Origin: Guillardia theta CCMP2712
Taxonomy: Eukaryota > Cryptophyceae > Pyrenomonadales > Geminigeraceae
Length of the DNA stretch: 64,000 nt
Assembly (NCBI RefSeq): GCF_000315625.1
Contig: NW_005434662.1
Span: 537,794-601,793 of the forward strand
Reading direction: 5' to 3'
Below the pieces are notes generated by a model. It did no database searches and had not been told where the DNA came from. It was given only the letters and a program-made list of their open reading frames with translations. Positions within the stretch are counted from its first letter, which is position 1; every line of letters starts with the position of its first letter. The translations under genes and the position numbers were made by a program. Shown piece by piece: positions 1-12,231 of the stretch.

Positions 1-3000
1 CCCGGCAGAGTTTCATTTTGTTCAGTTTTGTGTCTATCAGGTCCTTGTCCTTGATCTCCAACTTACTCAGGTGCTTCCAGACCTTTTCACCGATCATGCT
101 GTATACCGCAATAATGAACTCGATGGCCGAATTTCTAACTGACGCATCTCTCTCCGAAACAAAGGTACCTATAGTCGATATCACCTTGCCCGGATTACTC
201 GTGACCTCGTCCAATCCTTTTTCTTGAACCATGTAGCAGGCTACAGAAAGACATTCTGCCTTGGCCCGTTGATTTCGGGTGTGGAGCAAAGTATCCAGAA
301 GGAGATTGAAGAACTTGCTCGCTGGATACAGCGCAACAAGGATCAGAAGAGCTTCTCGGATCTGCTTGCGGACGTTCTCGTTGTTGGCTCCGACTTCTTC
401 CATCAGGCAAGGCAAGCACATTTGCGCTTCATAGTCAGATAGGCAGTAGTTTTCCTTGGTCAAGAAATCAAACAGATTCCTCAACAAGTCCAAAACTGCC
501 AACACAACAATTGTGTTGTTTCCTTTGCCAACCAGACGCAAGGAGCAAAATTTCAGGATCATATCCAGATTGTCAATCACCTCTTCAGCTTCAATTTGAA
601 ATGAATTCCCCATAATTCTCATGCCTTCCACTTGCTTTTTGAATTCCTTAGAGAAAAGTTTCGAGTGTATTTCAGAATCTATACATTGAAACATCTGCTC
701 GCTCATGGCTTGTACCAAACTTTCGACCTCTTTGGCGTTGTCAAGTATCCATTTGAATTTCCCATGTCGCTTTTCTCTCAGGTCCTTTTGATTGGTTCGC
801 CGAAAAATCCTTTGATTCAAGTTTGAAGGTGCAGATGCGGCAGATCCTTGGGAGGATGAAATGTTCTCCATAGCGTCAGGCTTCAGAATACTTTTTCTTA
901 CCATGGATGTGGCAGTTGAAGGCCTGCTCAACGAAAGACTCTTACGAGAATTCCGTGTTTCGCTGTCTTTCTCTCTGAACTTCGCGCTTGAGATGTTCCT
1001 TGACAACAGCGAGCTCCGCACGTTCCCATCTCTTCTGTCCTGTATGGGCGATCTCATGGATGAAGAAAGTTGAGGCGAGGGAGGCCTATGGGCGCTCAAA
1101 ACCCTTCCGTTGGAGTCTTGAGGGTCAGGGCTACTTGGCGACGATCGATGGGGCGGTCTGTCCTGCAAGTGATGTCCTGCCGCATGACTGGAAGAGCCCT
1201 CTTCGTTTGCTTCTTGCGCTGCCCTGCTACAAACAGCTTGAAGGGTTTCTGCTAGAGCAGGCTTCTGATCTCTGATGATCTTCTCTAACGTTTCTGTGCC
1301 GTTCAAAGAAATGATGGGAACCAGGCATCTCTCCGCTGCTGCCCGAATCTGCATGGATTAGAGATGCCTTAGGATATTCAACGGACTGAAGGGAAAGAGC
1401 CATACCTCAGCGTTCCTGTGTTGCAAGCTATCTATAATCGGTGGGAGAAGGCTAGACAGATCTAAGTCAGTCTTCTTATCCATGTTCTGAAGAAAATCAG
1501 CCATCCATCTGTCATGGATGTCAGTATCATGCTTGAGTTCAGCCTAATGATGTTCAGCTCATACCTCGTTGCATCCTCACGACCGGCGGGAGCTTCTACT
1601 GAAAGAGCGAAATGCGCATGACGAACAATGATATCGGGAGAAAGGTTCTTTGACAGCGTCTTCATGCATTCAAGAACCGCATCTCTTACGACCTTCTTAT
1701 TGTCTCCTATGAGGGGAAACAGGGAGGGCAGCACAATCTTGTTCACTTTCTCCATGTTGGGCCCAATCGCTTCCGTCAACTGGCTGAGCAACGAGATCGA
1801 CAGCATGACAATATTCTTATTGCTATCTCGCAATCTTGCCTTGAGCTGTGTCCAGAATTCTCCACCATTGACGTCCACGTATGGTCCTTGATGGCCCAGT
1901 GGTTTCGCTTTCTTCAAAGCGTCTTCAATGGCAATCAGAGAACTGTGGCGATCCTTCCAGTTGCTGTTCGAGAGCCCTTCCAACGATTTATGGACAATGG
2001 TTGCAAGCGGTGTTGCCTTGAATGATGCGTCATCAGTGAGCAATTCTTTCTCCTTGCCCGAAGCCTTGCAGACACGTCGAGGGGCTGCTGTTGTTGACAT
2101 GGGCGCTTCTTGCAATTCAGGAATGGAGCTGAACGCCTGCATTGAGTAAGTTCGTATGACATGTAGCGCATGCAGTTACAGTTCACCTCATCTATCACTG
2201 TAAGTAAAGCTGGCTTTACATCCGTCAAGAAGTTTCGGATGTCAGAACCAAGATGGATTCGCATGGTCTTAAGTATTTCGATTGAGCTCTTTTTCACCGT
2301 TGGATTTGGCGAGGTCAGCCTGAAAATTACTGGTGTATGAGGAACGATTTGGCGCAACAAGGAGGGATTTACATGTTCTTGATGAATCCCAAGAGCATCT
2401 TTGGATCCAAAACAGAGAATCCGAATTCCAAACAATATACTTGACAGAAGGCAAGAGCTTCGGAATGCACCTTCAGCATGTTTCAGTGTTTCACGATCCA
2501 CATCAATGGCATGCGCTTCGAACCTTTGGATTCTTGTGTTGACTGACTTGATCGATCACAGCATCCAGAACTTGCTTTGGATTGATCGCCTCTCCAAAAT
2601 TTAAGAGACAGTCGGTCACAACTTGCTTGAGCTTATGGCAAATCTCGTCAATTCCAATAGCATAACAGGAGGAATAGATACCTTGGCGTCAGAAAATTTG
2701 TCAACAAGTACCGGGATGTAGCTTTCGATGAGGTTCATGCTTTGCAACGAACGCTGCATTGAGACATGGTTACGATTGATCATAGATTTCCATCAAAAAT
2801 ATTTCTTCAAACAGAGCGTAAATGTCCATTGTGCATACAGGAATTGATATGATCAGTGCAAAAGAAAGGAAACCAGTCGGGTCCCTGTAATCCTTACCTT
2901 CAAGAACAGATCTGCAGCAATCTGAAAGACTTTAGCCAAGACCTATGCACAAGCATCATGATTGCCGTCTTCTCACCAGGAGACTTACCTGCATGTTGGT

Positions 3001-5576
3001 TTCTTTGCGATCGATGAACATTGCAGTCAGTAGCCTCAATAATGCCTGGTTTGATGAAGCATAAGTCCGAAACAGAATCCTAGGACACTCACCTGAGCAA
3101 TGTTCTCTTGGCCCATAAACTCCTCTATCTTGGTGACGTTCTCGAGTTCTGTGAGAGCTTCAAGCTTATCCTTCCATGCCCCAGTTTCCAGTCGCTCGAG
3201 CATGTTGGGATACTTGGTGTTGATTGCTTCTTTAGCAAAACTCTCTAACTCCTCATCTTTCAGGGCTGTGACTGACGTGCTGCTTGCTGTATCCTTCGCT
3301 TTTTTGACCGCATTCGAGCTTTCTCGAGCTTTACTTCCCAATGGTGTAGCTTCGACTTTGGTCGCCTCCCTTCCATGACCTTTCGCAGGCGATAGCTTCG
3401 GACTAGATTTTGCTCTTCCAATCACTTCCTTCGGGTTGCCTTCACTGCAGTCACACGAAGAAAGCAAACCTTAATTTCAGCCAACCTGCATCATCTTCCA
3501 GCGTGAGCAATCTCGGTTTACTTCTCGTCTTGACGCTCGGAGAATTCCTCGCTGGTGAGGAAGGAACAGATTTGGTTCGCTGACTTGTTGAGCTTTCAGC
3601 AGTCTCTTCATTCTGCCTGGACTCCAGGCGTGCTCTCAGCTTCTCGTCCAATATCTCCATTGGAATATGAAGATTCTCTACAGCAGCTGCAGACGCGAGA
3701 CACGACATTGAGGCCTTTGCTGCATCTCGAACCTCGGATGCACTGCATTCGATCACTGCTCAACCGCGAATGAGAGGTAGCAAACAATTACTTGTCATTC
3801 GTTGCTTTTCCAATGACTTCAACCAAATGCTTCACCCAGAGGCTCAAATCCTGCCAAGTACGTCAGAAGCATGTTCCGAAACGGCCCATCACTCAATGAA
3901 CAGGAAACGAGGGATCTGAATTGATCCATACATCAGCTTTTCTGCGCTCTACCAACACTTGAAGCAATTTCACCGCCTCAATCTTAGCCTGTTGCCCATG
4001 TAAATTCAAGAGCAATCTGGAACATGCGATGCAAAGAAACCAACCTTGATACTAATTTTGGGTTCGAGAACTTTGGAAATTTCGTCCAACACATCGTCTG
4101 CACACAAGGAACTGAAAAGGAAAACGACTGAGGGATTGAACACTCAGTTTTGCGCTGACCTAGGATACAACGAAAGGAACGCAGCATGCAGCGCTTCGGT
4201 CACTCGGCGATCTTTGTCTCGAAAATGATCCAGTAGGGGTCCAATACACAATCTTGCATATGGAGAAAAAGACTTGCGAAGTCCTGTACGAAAGTGAATG
4301 GAAGGACCTAAATTCGACATGCGAAAACTTCATTAACAAACCTCCTGCTAGATTTGAAATGCAAGTTGCAGCGGTGGAAACAACCAGTACCATCGAATCG
4401 TTGAAAAGTTTGAGTAGAGTTTTTACAATCTCCCCGTAATCTCCAGGAGCTATCCTTGGCACCTGGAAGCAATGCTACTTCAAAAGAGACACAGGGGGTA
4501 AAAGAGAACGAAAACGCGAGCAAGAAAGACGTCGAATAGCATTACCTTTGAAAGTTCCATCAAAGTATTCAATTTCTCGAGTCTGATTTGCCATTTTGGC
4601 TCAGAGGTCACTTGCTGACACCAATCCTCTGGGATCTGCTTCAAAACATTCACAGGATCTGAAATCTCCCACAGGTCCAGCTCTGGGAGAGTTTGGACTG
4701 GTTGATCTTCCATGGCCTTGACGTCCGACCCCTGTCCAAGGTTCTGATCGCGACCCGTTGTATCTGCTGGGTCCTCATTCTCCTTGATTTCCACGCTCGA
4801 CTTCTCCATTTGTGCTAGTGCGTCATCGATTTCCTTCTGCTGCGCAGGCCGCAGATTTTGATACTTTTCCCTGAGAGACGAGCCTGGGGAAGAAAGATTT
4901 AGCTGCTGCACACCACAAGAACGACATCACCAAAGACTTTGAAGATTGACAGGGCGATGGGGAGTGCTTCAGCTCTCACAGAGGTCACGGTGCTATCGAA
5001 GAGCTGCACAGAAAGCGATATGATCTCCTTCAACAGCGCCTTGTCAAAGGTGGGCAATCCTTCCGACTGCAAGTAAATCCGCAGGGACTCCACGGCGGCG
5101 GCAGCTATCTTCGGCTGTTTCGAAGAAGCGGCTGCCATCAGTTCGGTGACCACCACGTTGGAATGAAGCTTGCACATCTGCAGCAAAGCTCTCTGTGCTT
5201 TGCCTCGACATTTGGCTTGAACCAGCCCCTTGTAAACGAGCCTGGCTGACAACTGCGGGCTAATTTCCTTCATCGAATGCTCGGAAGCATTTTCAATGAA
5301 GCACACCGCCGCCTCAATGCCTTTCTCTTGCACAATCACATTGGAATCATCGACGCCTTCGAGAACATAGCGCATTACCTCTTCCTCCTTGCATCCTTTG
5401 AAACCGCTCCTGACCTTGGCGGCTACAGCTACCAGGCAGTCGCTGCGATCCTTCCAATTCTTGCTTGCAAACTTCGACTCAAGGGCACCCATGTCCAGGT
5501 CCGCCTGCCCTTGGCCGTTCTCTCCGTCCCCTCCCGCGGTATCATCGAAGTCGCTGAACTTTCCCGGTCCCAGCAT
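1..5576 (-). CDS. CKAP5: XMAP215/CKAP5/MOR1-family microtubule polymerase, TOG1-TOG5 (3' end off window)
   Basis: Multi-exon gene starting at the ATG at 5574-5576 and leaving the window at base 1. TOG-array proteins of this family bind tubulin dimers and speed growth at microtubule plus ends. Conserved TOG helix cores appear in the right order: NWKDRSDCLVAV near 5450 (TOG1), DPVNVLKQIPEDW followed by WQIRLEKLNTL near 4580-4640 (TOG2), WKDKLEALTELENV near 3150 (TOG3), NWKDRHSSLIAIEDALKKAK near 1900-1960 (TOG4) and ERDASVRNSAIEFI with GEKVWKHLSKLEIKDKDL near 60-160 (TOG5). The linker LREKYQNLRPAQQKEIDDAL before TOG2 is also typical. Introns are short; the first runs roughly 4925 to 4885. A basic Ser/Lys-rich linker lies around 3300-3700. 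The C-terminal region is not in the window, and individual exon ends inside 500-4400 are not all resolved. The family assignment is firm. Confidence 0.9.
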
Positions 5577-6059
5577 GTTCAGCCCTCTCGTCCTCTCATC
5601 CTTTCCTCCCCCTGGATCCCGCCATATTTTCCTCCAAATCTCATTTGATGATGTCGACCCGCCTCATCAGCCCCCTCACATCTCAATCCAACATCACTGA
5701 CCCGCCTCAGTTAATGACAGGCCGGCCCAGTGATCGGACCGTCGACGGGCCGCCGGGGACCCGGGCCGCTCAGCTGTGGGCGAAGGCGACGGCCCGGAGT
5801 CGGATCATTGCTTACAGCCGAGACGGCCGGTCGCCGGACGGCTCAGCTCGTTTAAAATTCTCTGGTCAATCTGAGTTCCTTCAAACGAGTCACACTCTCG
5901 GTGACTAGCTAGTGACTCGTGACCATACTACTGCCGATCTGAGTGGCTCCGAGGCTCCAAGGTTGATTCATTTCTCACGATCATGACGACTTCTAATTTA
6001 CAGTGAACGCGTAAATGCTTGGAGAAATTGCAAGCCTCCCTTCCTGTAGCAGAAAAGCA
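5577..6059. other. Intergenic region with GC-rich island
   Basis: This stretch lies between the 5' end of the CKAP5-like gene and the 3' end of the ankyrin gene. A GC-rich island at about 5715-5870 contains clustered GGCCG/CCGG words and is followed by several TGACTC/GAGTCAC words near 5885-5925. The overlapping reading frames here look non-coding. Similar islands recur in the window. Confidence 0.5.
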
Positions 6060-7448
6060 TCAATTCCTAGGTTTGCCTTTCGCACCAACCATTACATCAT
6101 CGCTGTCATAGTCTTCATTTGTCTCTGCTGATTCCGTAGGATCCATATCAGACAATTCTCGGCGACGCAACGCCTGTTCGAAGCAAAAGGCCTCATCGAC
6201 GTATTTGTGCAGAGCAAGCAACGACTACCTTTGACAGAAACGTGAAGAGCTTGGCGTTCCCCTCTGCTAGCTGAGACCTTGCTAAGTCTAAAGCTGTCTT
6301 GCCCCACTCATCGGGCCTCGTCACATCTGTGTGAACCACGAGTCACGTCGTCCACCCACATCCCTCACCGCATCACCTGCTCCATGATCGATGAGCACCC
6401 GCGCGGCCTCGAGTTGCTCACACCAGACTGCCTCATGGAGAGGCGTGTACTTGTAGCCTGCTGCTCCTGCACAGCCATGAGCACGCATCCAGCACTTGGA
6501 GGTCCATGGGATACCTCTCTCTGCACCATGCACATCAGCTCCTGATCTGATCAAGACCCGGATCGTCTCGATGTGCCCGCCGGCGGCTGCTCTGTGCAAG
6601 GCAGTCCATTGCATCTTGTCGTGGTGGTTCACATCTGCACCGAGTTGAAGGAGTTTGATCACAGTCTTCACGCGGCCATCAGCGGCAGCATACTGCAAAG
6701 GAGTGTAGCCAAAGTTGTTGCTGGCATTAACCAGCCAAGAGGCATTCTTTGCGATCGTCTCTACTGTATGTGTGTGTCCATTGTATGCCGCATAGTGAAG
6801 TATGGAGCTCCTGCGCTTGTCAGTAAAGTTCATGTCGGCCCCAAGGACTGCCAACAAATCGACAGCATCCTTGTGTCCACATTCGGCTGCTTTCAAGATC
6901 GCACATTGATGTTCCTCGTTGATGAAGTTTACATCAGCCCCCATCTGTACAAACTTCCTGATCTTCTCTAATTTGCCCTTCTTCGCGGCTCGAATCAGTC
7001 TTAGATTGGCTTCATTTTCTCTGTCCAAACTGAAGCCAAGACACGCACCTCCACCCGTAACTCGCAGGCAGAAGTCTTTTCGCATGGCCTCCAAGTGTTT
7101 CAATCTTGTTTCGAATTGAGCTGCCGAAACAAGACCCCTGTCCAGGGATCCATCCCGAGTCACCGAGAGGTTCCTTGCTCCAAAACAGATGTCCGGTCCA
7201 AAATACGATCTGCTAACGAATGCACAAGGTAGTTGGTATGAATTGTCGCGGCAAAGCGAAGAAACCCTTGCTTTGTGCTCTCCCTCCGTCAGGCAAGCAT
7301 AGAATCTCGCAAAATTGAAAGTACCGGACAACCCCTTGCAGGTGGTGGCTGTCTTTCCAGGTATCATCAGAATTGAAAACAGCAGAAACCATTGAGGGGC
7401 CCGTAGCTTCAAAACTGAGAATGGAATCATAAGACAAGGACTTGTCAT
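6060..7448 (-). CDS. Ankyrin-repeat protein
   Basis: Several consecutive ankyrin repeats are read between about 7000 and 6320, including QMGADVNFINEEHQCAILKA, LGADMNFTDKRRSSILHYAA, NNFGYTPLQYAAADGRVKTV, HDKMQWTALHRAAAGGHIET and YKYTPLHEAVWCEQLEAARV. An intron from about 6393 to 6345 joins the last repeat to DVTRPDEWGKTALDLARSQL. A second intron near 6230-6177 leads to an acidic tail, ALRRRELSDMDPTESAETNE, and a stop at 6060-6062. Ankyrin stacks bind partner proteins; no catalytic domain is seen. The start is uncertain. The ATG at 7446-7448 opens a frame whose first 110 residues are not repeat-like, and another frame at 7330-7490 also looks coding, so an upstream intron is likely. Fold certain, N-terminus unresolved. 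Confidence 0.75.
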
Positions 7449-8249
7449 GTTCGTCCCATGGATGGTTGGGCCCTGTTCCTCTCAACAATGTGAGTGTAAG
7501 CTTCGATTGGTATTGTGTGTTGTTGTGTTTGAAAATTTCTTTGCGGCAGATGACGCGCACGAATCAATTTCCATTGTTCTACGTTGAGGCGTGTCTGCTC
7601 TTTGCAAGGCTTCAGAGTTTTCAAGTGTTCATCACCACCCACTGCGTCTTGAGCAGAAGAGCCCTCAGGTTGTGCTGAGACCCAGCCTAGGATCACGCTC
7701 TTGTAGTGCGAGACATGTCAGCCTCTCCGCGACATCCCCTCCTTCTTTCCACTTCCTGCCTGCCTATTGCAACCGCACGGCCCCCTGTGGCTCCTGCATT
7801 AGAGATCCGTATCCCTGACGGGGCGGGCTTGTACAACTGTCGTGACTCGGGGCACTCGGAGCGGCCGGGCCGGGGCGCCCGGGCCCGACTCAGGAAACTG
7901 CACTGCCGCGCGGTCGACAGTACGTTGAACGATCAGGGTAAGGCTTCGGACCGTCAGACGGTCCGATCAGAGCGCCCGAGCCTGATGAGAACCAGTCGGT
8001 CTCTCCAGCTCGGTCATGCCGCAGTGCCCGGCCGCCGGCCGGCGGGGACTCCCCGTCAGTCCACTTAGGTGCGCAGTAACATTGGGTGACTCAAGCTACA
8101 CACGCAGGCAGATTCTCAGTGAAAACTTTGTACATGCGGCAGCTCACGGGTTGACCTTTCACTTGTGAAATCTACCGACCTCCTGCGGGGTCGCTGAAGG
8201 ACTTTCTACCTCAGGTTGGTTCCAACCCAGACGTATCTCTACAAACGCC
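7449..8249. other. Intergenic region with GC-rich island
   Basis: No gene is supported here. A GC-rich island at about 7810-8070 has GGCCGGGCCGG-like runs and GACTCGG/GACTCAGG words. Reading frames through it are GC-driven and lack recognisable domains. The left part may hold upstream exons of the ankyrin gene; the right part should contain the 3' UTR of the membrane protein. Confidence 0.4.
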
Positions 8250-9941
8250 TCACTTGTTTCTTGTCTGTCCTGCGATCACCATGATGTCAGTCAAGAAGTG
8301 AGAAAAGGAACTTGCCTCAGGAGGAGGGGTCAACGGCAGCAAGTTGGGGCACCCATCGAGCTCTGAACTCAAGCTTAAGCGCCTGCAACTGGAGAATCAG
8401 AAGAGAGTAGGCGCACCAGAGCAGAAAAGGATGCACGCAGCTCACAATGAGTTACCTGTTGTTTCCCTCAGCCATCATACTCGAAAGCAAGGTGTCATGT
8501 TCGTATGCTTCATGCTCGTCATGATGTCGAGAAATCTCGATCAGAGAAATCTACGTTCCAAGTATCACACATCAAGGCCTCGGAGTATCGCACCTACCGG
8601 TTGTATTGTTGAGACTGAGTAATTCGATCGTCTCCCGCTGCAGCTCGACGTTAACGTAAACAGCACCACGAGGAAAGGCTCTCACTTCTTCACAACAAAC
8701 ACGAGTCTCAACAACCTTACAATGTCCCTTATCACACGGCTGGGCGGCAGAGAGTCAGCACAAGAGCAATGGAAACACACGGATACATGAGAAGGGCCAA
8801 ATCTTCTTCCAAGGTCTCTGAGATTGCCTGGCTAACTGTTTCAAAACATCGCACTTGTGAAAATTCCATACCGGCATATAAACAAACGCAAAGAGCGCTC
8901 CGACACACATCACAGCAAGAACCTGTACACGCCAATTTAAATTCCTGGGGCAAAGACGTTCCGAATACCGCATCGAATACGTTGGAACGATTTGAGCAGA
9001 AATTCCAAAATCCTTCAGCGAAGGCCTGAAAAAGAAAAGGAAGGCATCAACACCATCCTCCTATTTGCATCACTTGCTCACCCGAATCATGACCTCCACC
9101 AATAGCGCAACTGTTATGAAAACCTCCAACAACTGCAACACATGACGTCACAAGATGTCAGGTTGCAACGTCCCCAACCAGAAACCACACGATGTGTGGA
9201 GCCTCGTCGTACTTGTAGAAGCTGTATACAATAGCAAATACATTTATACATATCATGAGAACCTGCAGACTCGTGTCACGCCATGAAACTTTTGAGTTGG
9301 TTGATTACGTAATAGTAACTGAACCATGAGGAGAAAACGATCAGTCGAGCATAGCCCCTCAGCTGTTGCGTTTCATGCGCGTACTTCCTCTTGTTGTAGC
9401 TGAGCAAGAAGTGAGTCGCTTGTACTTTCCACGATGTCCATCTCACCGGAAAGGAATTTTCCCGAAAGAGCTTTTGATGCCGGACAGTTTCGGCAAGCCC
9501 CTGAACCCTGACAAACAGCGCATCAGCAGAAGCTGCTTCCCTCCAACATGCCAGTACCTTTCGATGTCTCGAGCTGGCCTGCGCACAGTGTGGGAATATT
9601 TTCGTCTCCTTGCTCCGAGTCTCCAGGATGGTGGTGGCTGGGACTTTCTGACTCGTCCGCCAGCTCCCCGAACGGAGTGGGCAACATCCCTTGCGGTCAG
9701 GGTAGCAGCAGCCAAGGAGGCCGAACTATCTAGAGCGAGCTATCTCCTTCCTGTCCTTATCTGCAGAAGACCGAATCAACATGGTCAGTTCGCTATAAGT
9801 TATGGCGATACCCTGATGACCTCCCGACGAAGCCACAAATGCATGCTGGGAGGAGAAACCAGTGACCCAATATTCCCAGACCTCCAAGTCACGTGCCTTC
9901 GTTCCTTCAAACTCGGCTCTACCTAACTTATCATAGCTCAT
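8250..9941 (-). CDS. Voltage-sensor-like four-helix membrane protein
   Basis: Assembled from short exons. From about 9420 it reads YNKRKYAHETQQLRGYARL, then a first hydrophobic helix LIVFSSWFSYYY|VLMICINVFAIVYSFY, then HIVWFL|LLEVFITVALLVEVMIR (second helix, acidic), FWNFCSNRSNVFDA|VLAVMCVGALFAFVYMPV (third helix after a WN-x-FD-like motif), and an arginine-rich fourth segment RVIRDIVRLLRLVFVVK near 8700. The order resembles S1-S4 of voltage-sensor domains, including the S3 N-FD signature and S4 arginines. No pore helix or selectivity filter follows; instead comes a hydrophilic tail ending at TGA 8250-8252. Introns of about 45-60 nt interrupt almost every segment. The start is tentative: the ATG at 9939-9941 opens MSYDKLGRAEFEG, but the splice to the next exon (near 9715) is unresolved. 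Proton channel, voltage-regulated protein or unrelated four-helix protein are all possible. Confidence 0.6.
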
Positions 9942-10252
9942 GTCCCTTCGGCGTCTCTCTCCTACACCCGTCTGCTCCTCCTTCGCTGCCCTCCTCTTCC
10001 TCCTCCCTCAGCCTGCATCGTTACACCGGTCCCAGCAGAAAAACAAATTCGTGTAAAAGAGAACAAAAAAACCGACCTTGCAATGCTCCGATCAGAATCG
10101 TATGGCCGGGCGGATGAGCATGGGATAAGGAGAAGAGTGAGGAGGCAGGAGGAGGAGGAGGAGGAGGAGGAGGAGGAGGAGGAGGAGAGTAATGATGACA
10201 TGGACCAAGTAGATGCAAGGTTTATCTCAATAGCCTGTACGCACTTTCTTAT
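9942..10252. other. Intergenic region between divergent genes, with GGA microsatellite
   Basis: This short region separates the minus-strand membrane protein from the plus-strand glycosyltransferase and so probably holds both promoters. It contains a GGA/GAG trinucleotide run at about 10141-10187. No further gene is supported. Confidence 0.5.
10141..10187. repeat. (GGA)n microsatellite
   Basis: About 15 consecutive GGA triplets lie just upstream of the glycosyltransferase start. On the other strand the run gives artefactual serine or proline stretches. Confidence 0.9.
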
Positions 10253-11728
10253 GTGACACCTGGAGACACGATGACCAGGAGCTGCAGCTTGTCTAGTTGC
10301 TCCCTCATTCTCCTCCTCGTTCTCGACTTGTCTTGCTGTGTTCCGCAGCCATTGAGCCAGACCCCGAGCGCTGACGAGAAGGTCAAGCACAAAGATGTGT
10401 GCAGGACACGTGATATCGAAGCCATCTACGCTCGTGAAGGGCTTGCAGAGTTCTTCCGAGTCCATGATAACGAGCGGAGACTTCATGAGGAAAGGCCTTG
10501 GCAGAGGAAGTCAAGACGGTTTCTTGCTTGCAAACCGATGGGTGGGATTGGAAACTACATCAGCGGTTTGATGTCATGCCTGGCTATGGCTATGGCCACG
10601 AACAGAAGCCTGTTGCTGGCAAAGCCTCCTCCCACTCCTCCTGAAAAGACCACAACCTATGATGTTCCAGTATCACAAATGTTTGACTTCCCGGTCAACA
10701 TGTCTCTTGGAATCTTTGGTCCTGTGGAAGACATCCCATTCTTGGTGGACAAAGATGGAAATGCTCAGGAGACAGCTGACTTACAGATGATAGACATACG
10801 TTCCCATGATCTTCTTTGCATCAACTTCTCATCTGTTTACCACAAACCGATTGTGGTGATGCCTGCACATCTGTGGTTGAGCGCGATCACAATGAACAAG
10901 TTCCATTCGCCATGGTTTCAAGAGCATTACGGCGTCGACCGCCACGGTGTTGTGCCGTTCGTACAGAAGGTTGGCCCAAGTTTCGTCCGTCCGAAACGGG
11001 AGCTTCAAGCTTTGATCGACCAGCTCTGGGGGTTTCTGACCAAGGACGTCAATCTTAACAATGTCATCGGCCTTCAAGTCCGTGTGGGCATGCCCATTGA
11101 CACCAGAGCTTACAACGACAGGCCTCCACCGGGTTCTGCTCCCGAGTTTGTCCGATGTGCCTACTCCTACATGTCGGCGCCATGCAAGGAGAGGCCTTCG
11201 GCATGGATCATCGCAGCAGACCAGATGCAGAGCAAACGCGAAATCATCGTACAGATTGCTATCAACGAAGGCCCCGTGGTTGCTGCTGCAAACGAGGAGG
11301 GTCTCAGAAACACTCTGGGCATTCCCGCTGATTTCTTCGCGCACGACGGCAAACTCTCTCCTCCGGCTGGCACTATCAAGCAGTTGCCTTTCTCTGAAGC
11401 TCTGGCCCAGCTCGGGTTCGCTTTGCTGGAGTTTGCGTCCGGTGCGAGGGCGCTGGTCTTGGCCTCGTCCTCTCCTATGAGCACCATCAGTAGCATGAGG
11501 GCAGCGGTTGTCGAAATGTTCCTCCTAAAGCTGGCCGATCTTCTGGTGATCACTGAGAACTCGACATTCTGGATACCAGCTGTTGCCTTCGTTCCAAGGA
11601 GACGCTGGGGGGACGGAGAGAAGGAGCATCGTTGTAAGGAGCGAGGAAGGAGCTGTTGCGATGATGGTGTGTACATCATGACAACGACTAGGAGGTTGTG
11701 TTGGACCTCTAGCTCTCTCACAAACTGA
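10253..11728 (+). CDS. Fucosyltransferase-like glycosyltransferase (GT37/GT11-like), Golgi type II membrane protein
   Basis: Single-exon frame of about 490 residues, unusual in this intron-rich window. Starts are possible at 10253 and 10271; the second gives MTRSCSLSSCSLILLLVLDL, a signal anchor. CKPMGGIGNYISGLMSCLAM (near 10530-10590) matches the G-x-G-N-R/Y donor-site motif of alpha-fucosyltransferases that act on plant xyloglucan or animal H antigen. NNVIGLQVRVGMP near 11060 matches the I-G-x-Q-x-R motif, and LADLLVITENSTFWIPAVAF near 11530-11590 matches the C-terminal D-x-L-V-T-x-x-S-T-F block. The family transfers fucose from GDP-fucose to a cell-surface glycan in the Golgi lumen. The acceptor cannot be told from sequence. 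The tail after 11600 is Arg/Cys-rich and not conserved. Confidence 0.65.
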   Translation: MTPGDTMTRSCSLSSCSLILLLVLDLSCCVPQPLSQTPSADEKVKHKDVCRTRDIEAIYAREGLAEFFRVHDNERRLHEERPWQRKSRRFLACKPMGGIGNYISGLMSCLAMAMATNRSLLLAKPPPTPPEKTTTYDVPVSQMFDFPVNMSLGIFGPVEDIPFLVDKDGNAQETADLQMIDIRSHDLLCINFSSVYHKPIVVMPAHLWLSAITMNKFHSPWFQEHYGVDRHGVVPFVQKVGPSFVRPKRELQALIDQLWGFLTKDVNLNNVIGLQVRVGMPIDTRAYNDRPPPGSAPEFVRCAYSYMSAPCKERPSAWIIAADQMQSKREIIVQIAINEGPVVAAANEEGLRNTLGIPADFFAHDGKLSPPAGTIKQLPFSEALAQLGFALLEFASGARALVLASSSPMSTISSMRAAVVEMFLLKLADLLVITENSTFWIPAVAFVPRRRWGDGEKEHRCKERGRSCCDDGVYIMTTTRRLCWTSSSLTN

Positions 11729-12231
11729 CTAGTCCATCAGATGCTATCCCTTGCCGACCTTTGAGCCGACGTCCGACGCGGGGTACCGGAGTCGTGCAAT
11801 GACTCGTTCTCCCTGCTACTCTGACTCGGTTCTTGACCCTTCAGTCACGTGGCTTCCCCCCTCGTGATATCAAAGTCTTGCAAGACCGTAGTAGGTCATC
11901 TTTAGAGATGTTTACAGACATTCAAAAAGGAGAGAGAATATGTGGTTTCGGGTTAGGTTGTAGGATCCTCAAAAAACCCAACTAGCAGATCTTGGCTCCA
12001 AGGCAGACAAACAAAATCAGGACAGCACACTGCTTTGAAGATCTTCCAGGCAGTCTAAGACATTCACGAGGTCATCCTTTGCATCTTGTAGACCTTGTAT
12101 TTCCCTGTCATTGCAGTCACACCAAAACGGCAAAACCCTTTTCATCTTTCACGTACTTCTCCACAGTCATTAGCTGCAGCAGCGACAAGTTTTTCTGCAA
12201 ACTAGATCATCTCAAACGCTCTCTACAGCTC
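11729..12231. other. Convergent intergenic region
   Basis: This is the 3' end of the glycosyltransferase facing the 3' end of the SHIPPO gene. A mildly GC-rich patch with GACTCG words lies at about 11760-11850. The rest is A/T-richer and presumably 3' UTR. No gene is supported. Confidence 0.4.

Noticed and set aside
9366-9926. Plus-strand frame of 186 residues
   Set aside because: Antisense to the membrane-protein exons, whose helices and splice phases fit well.
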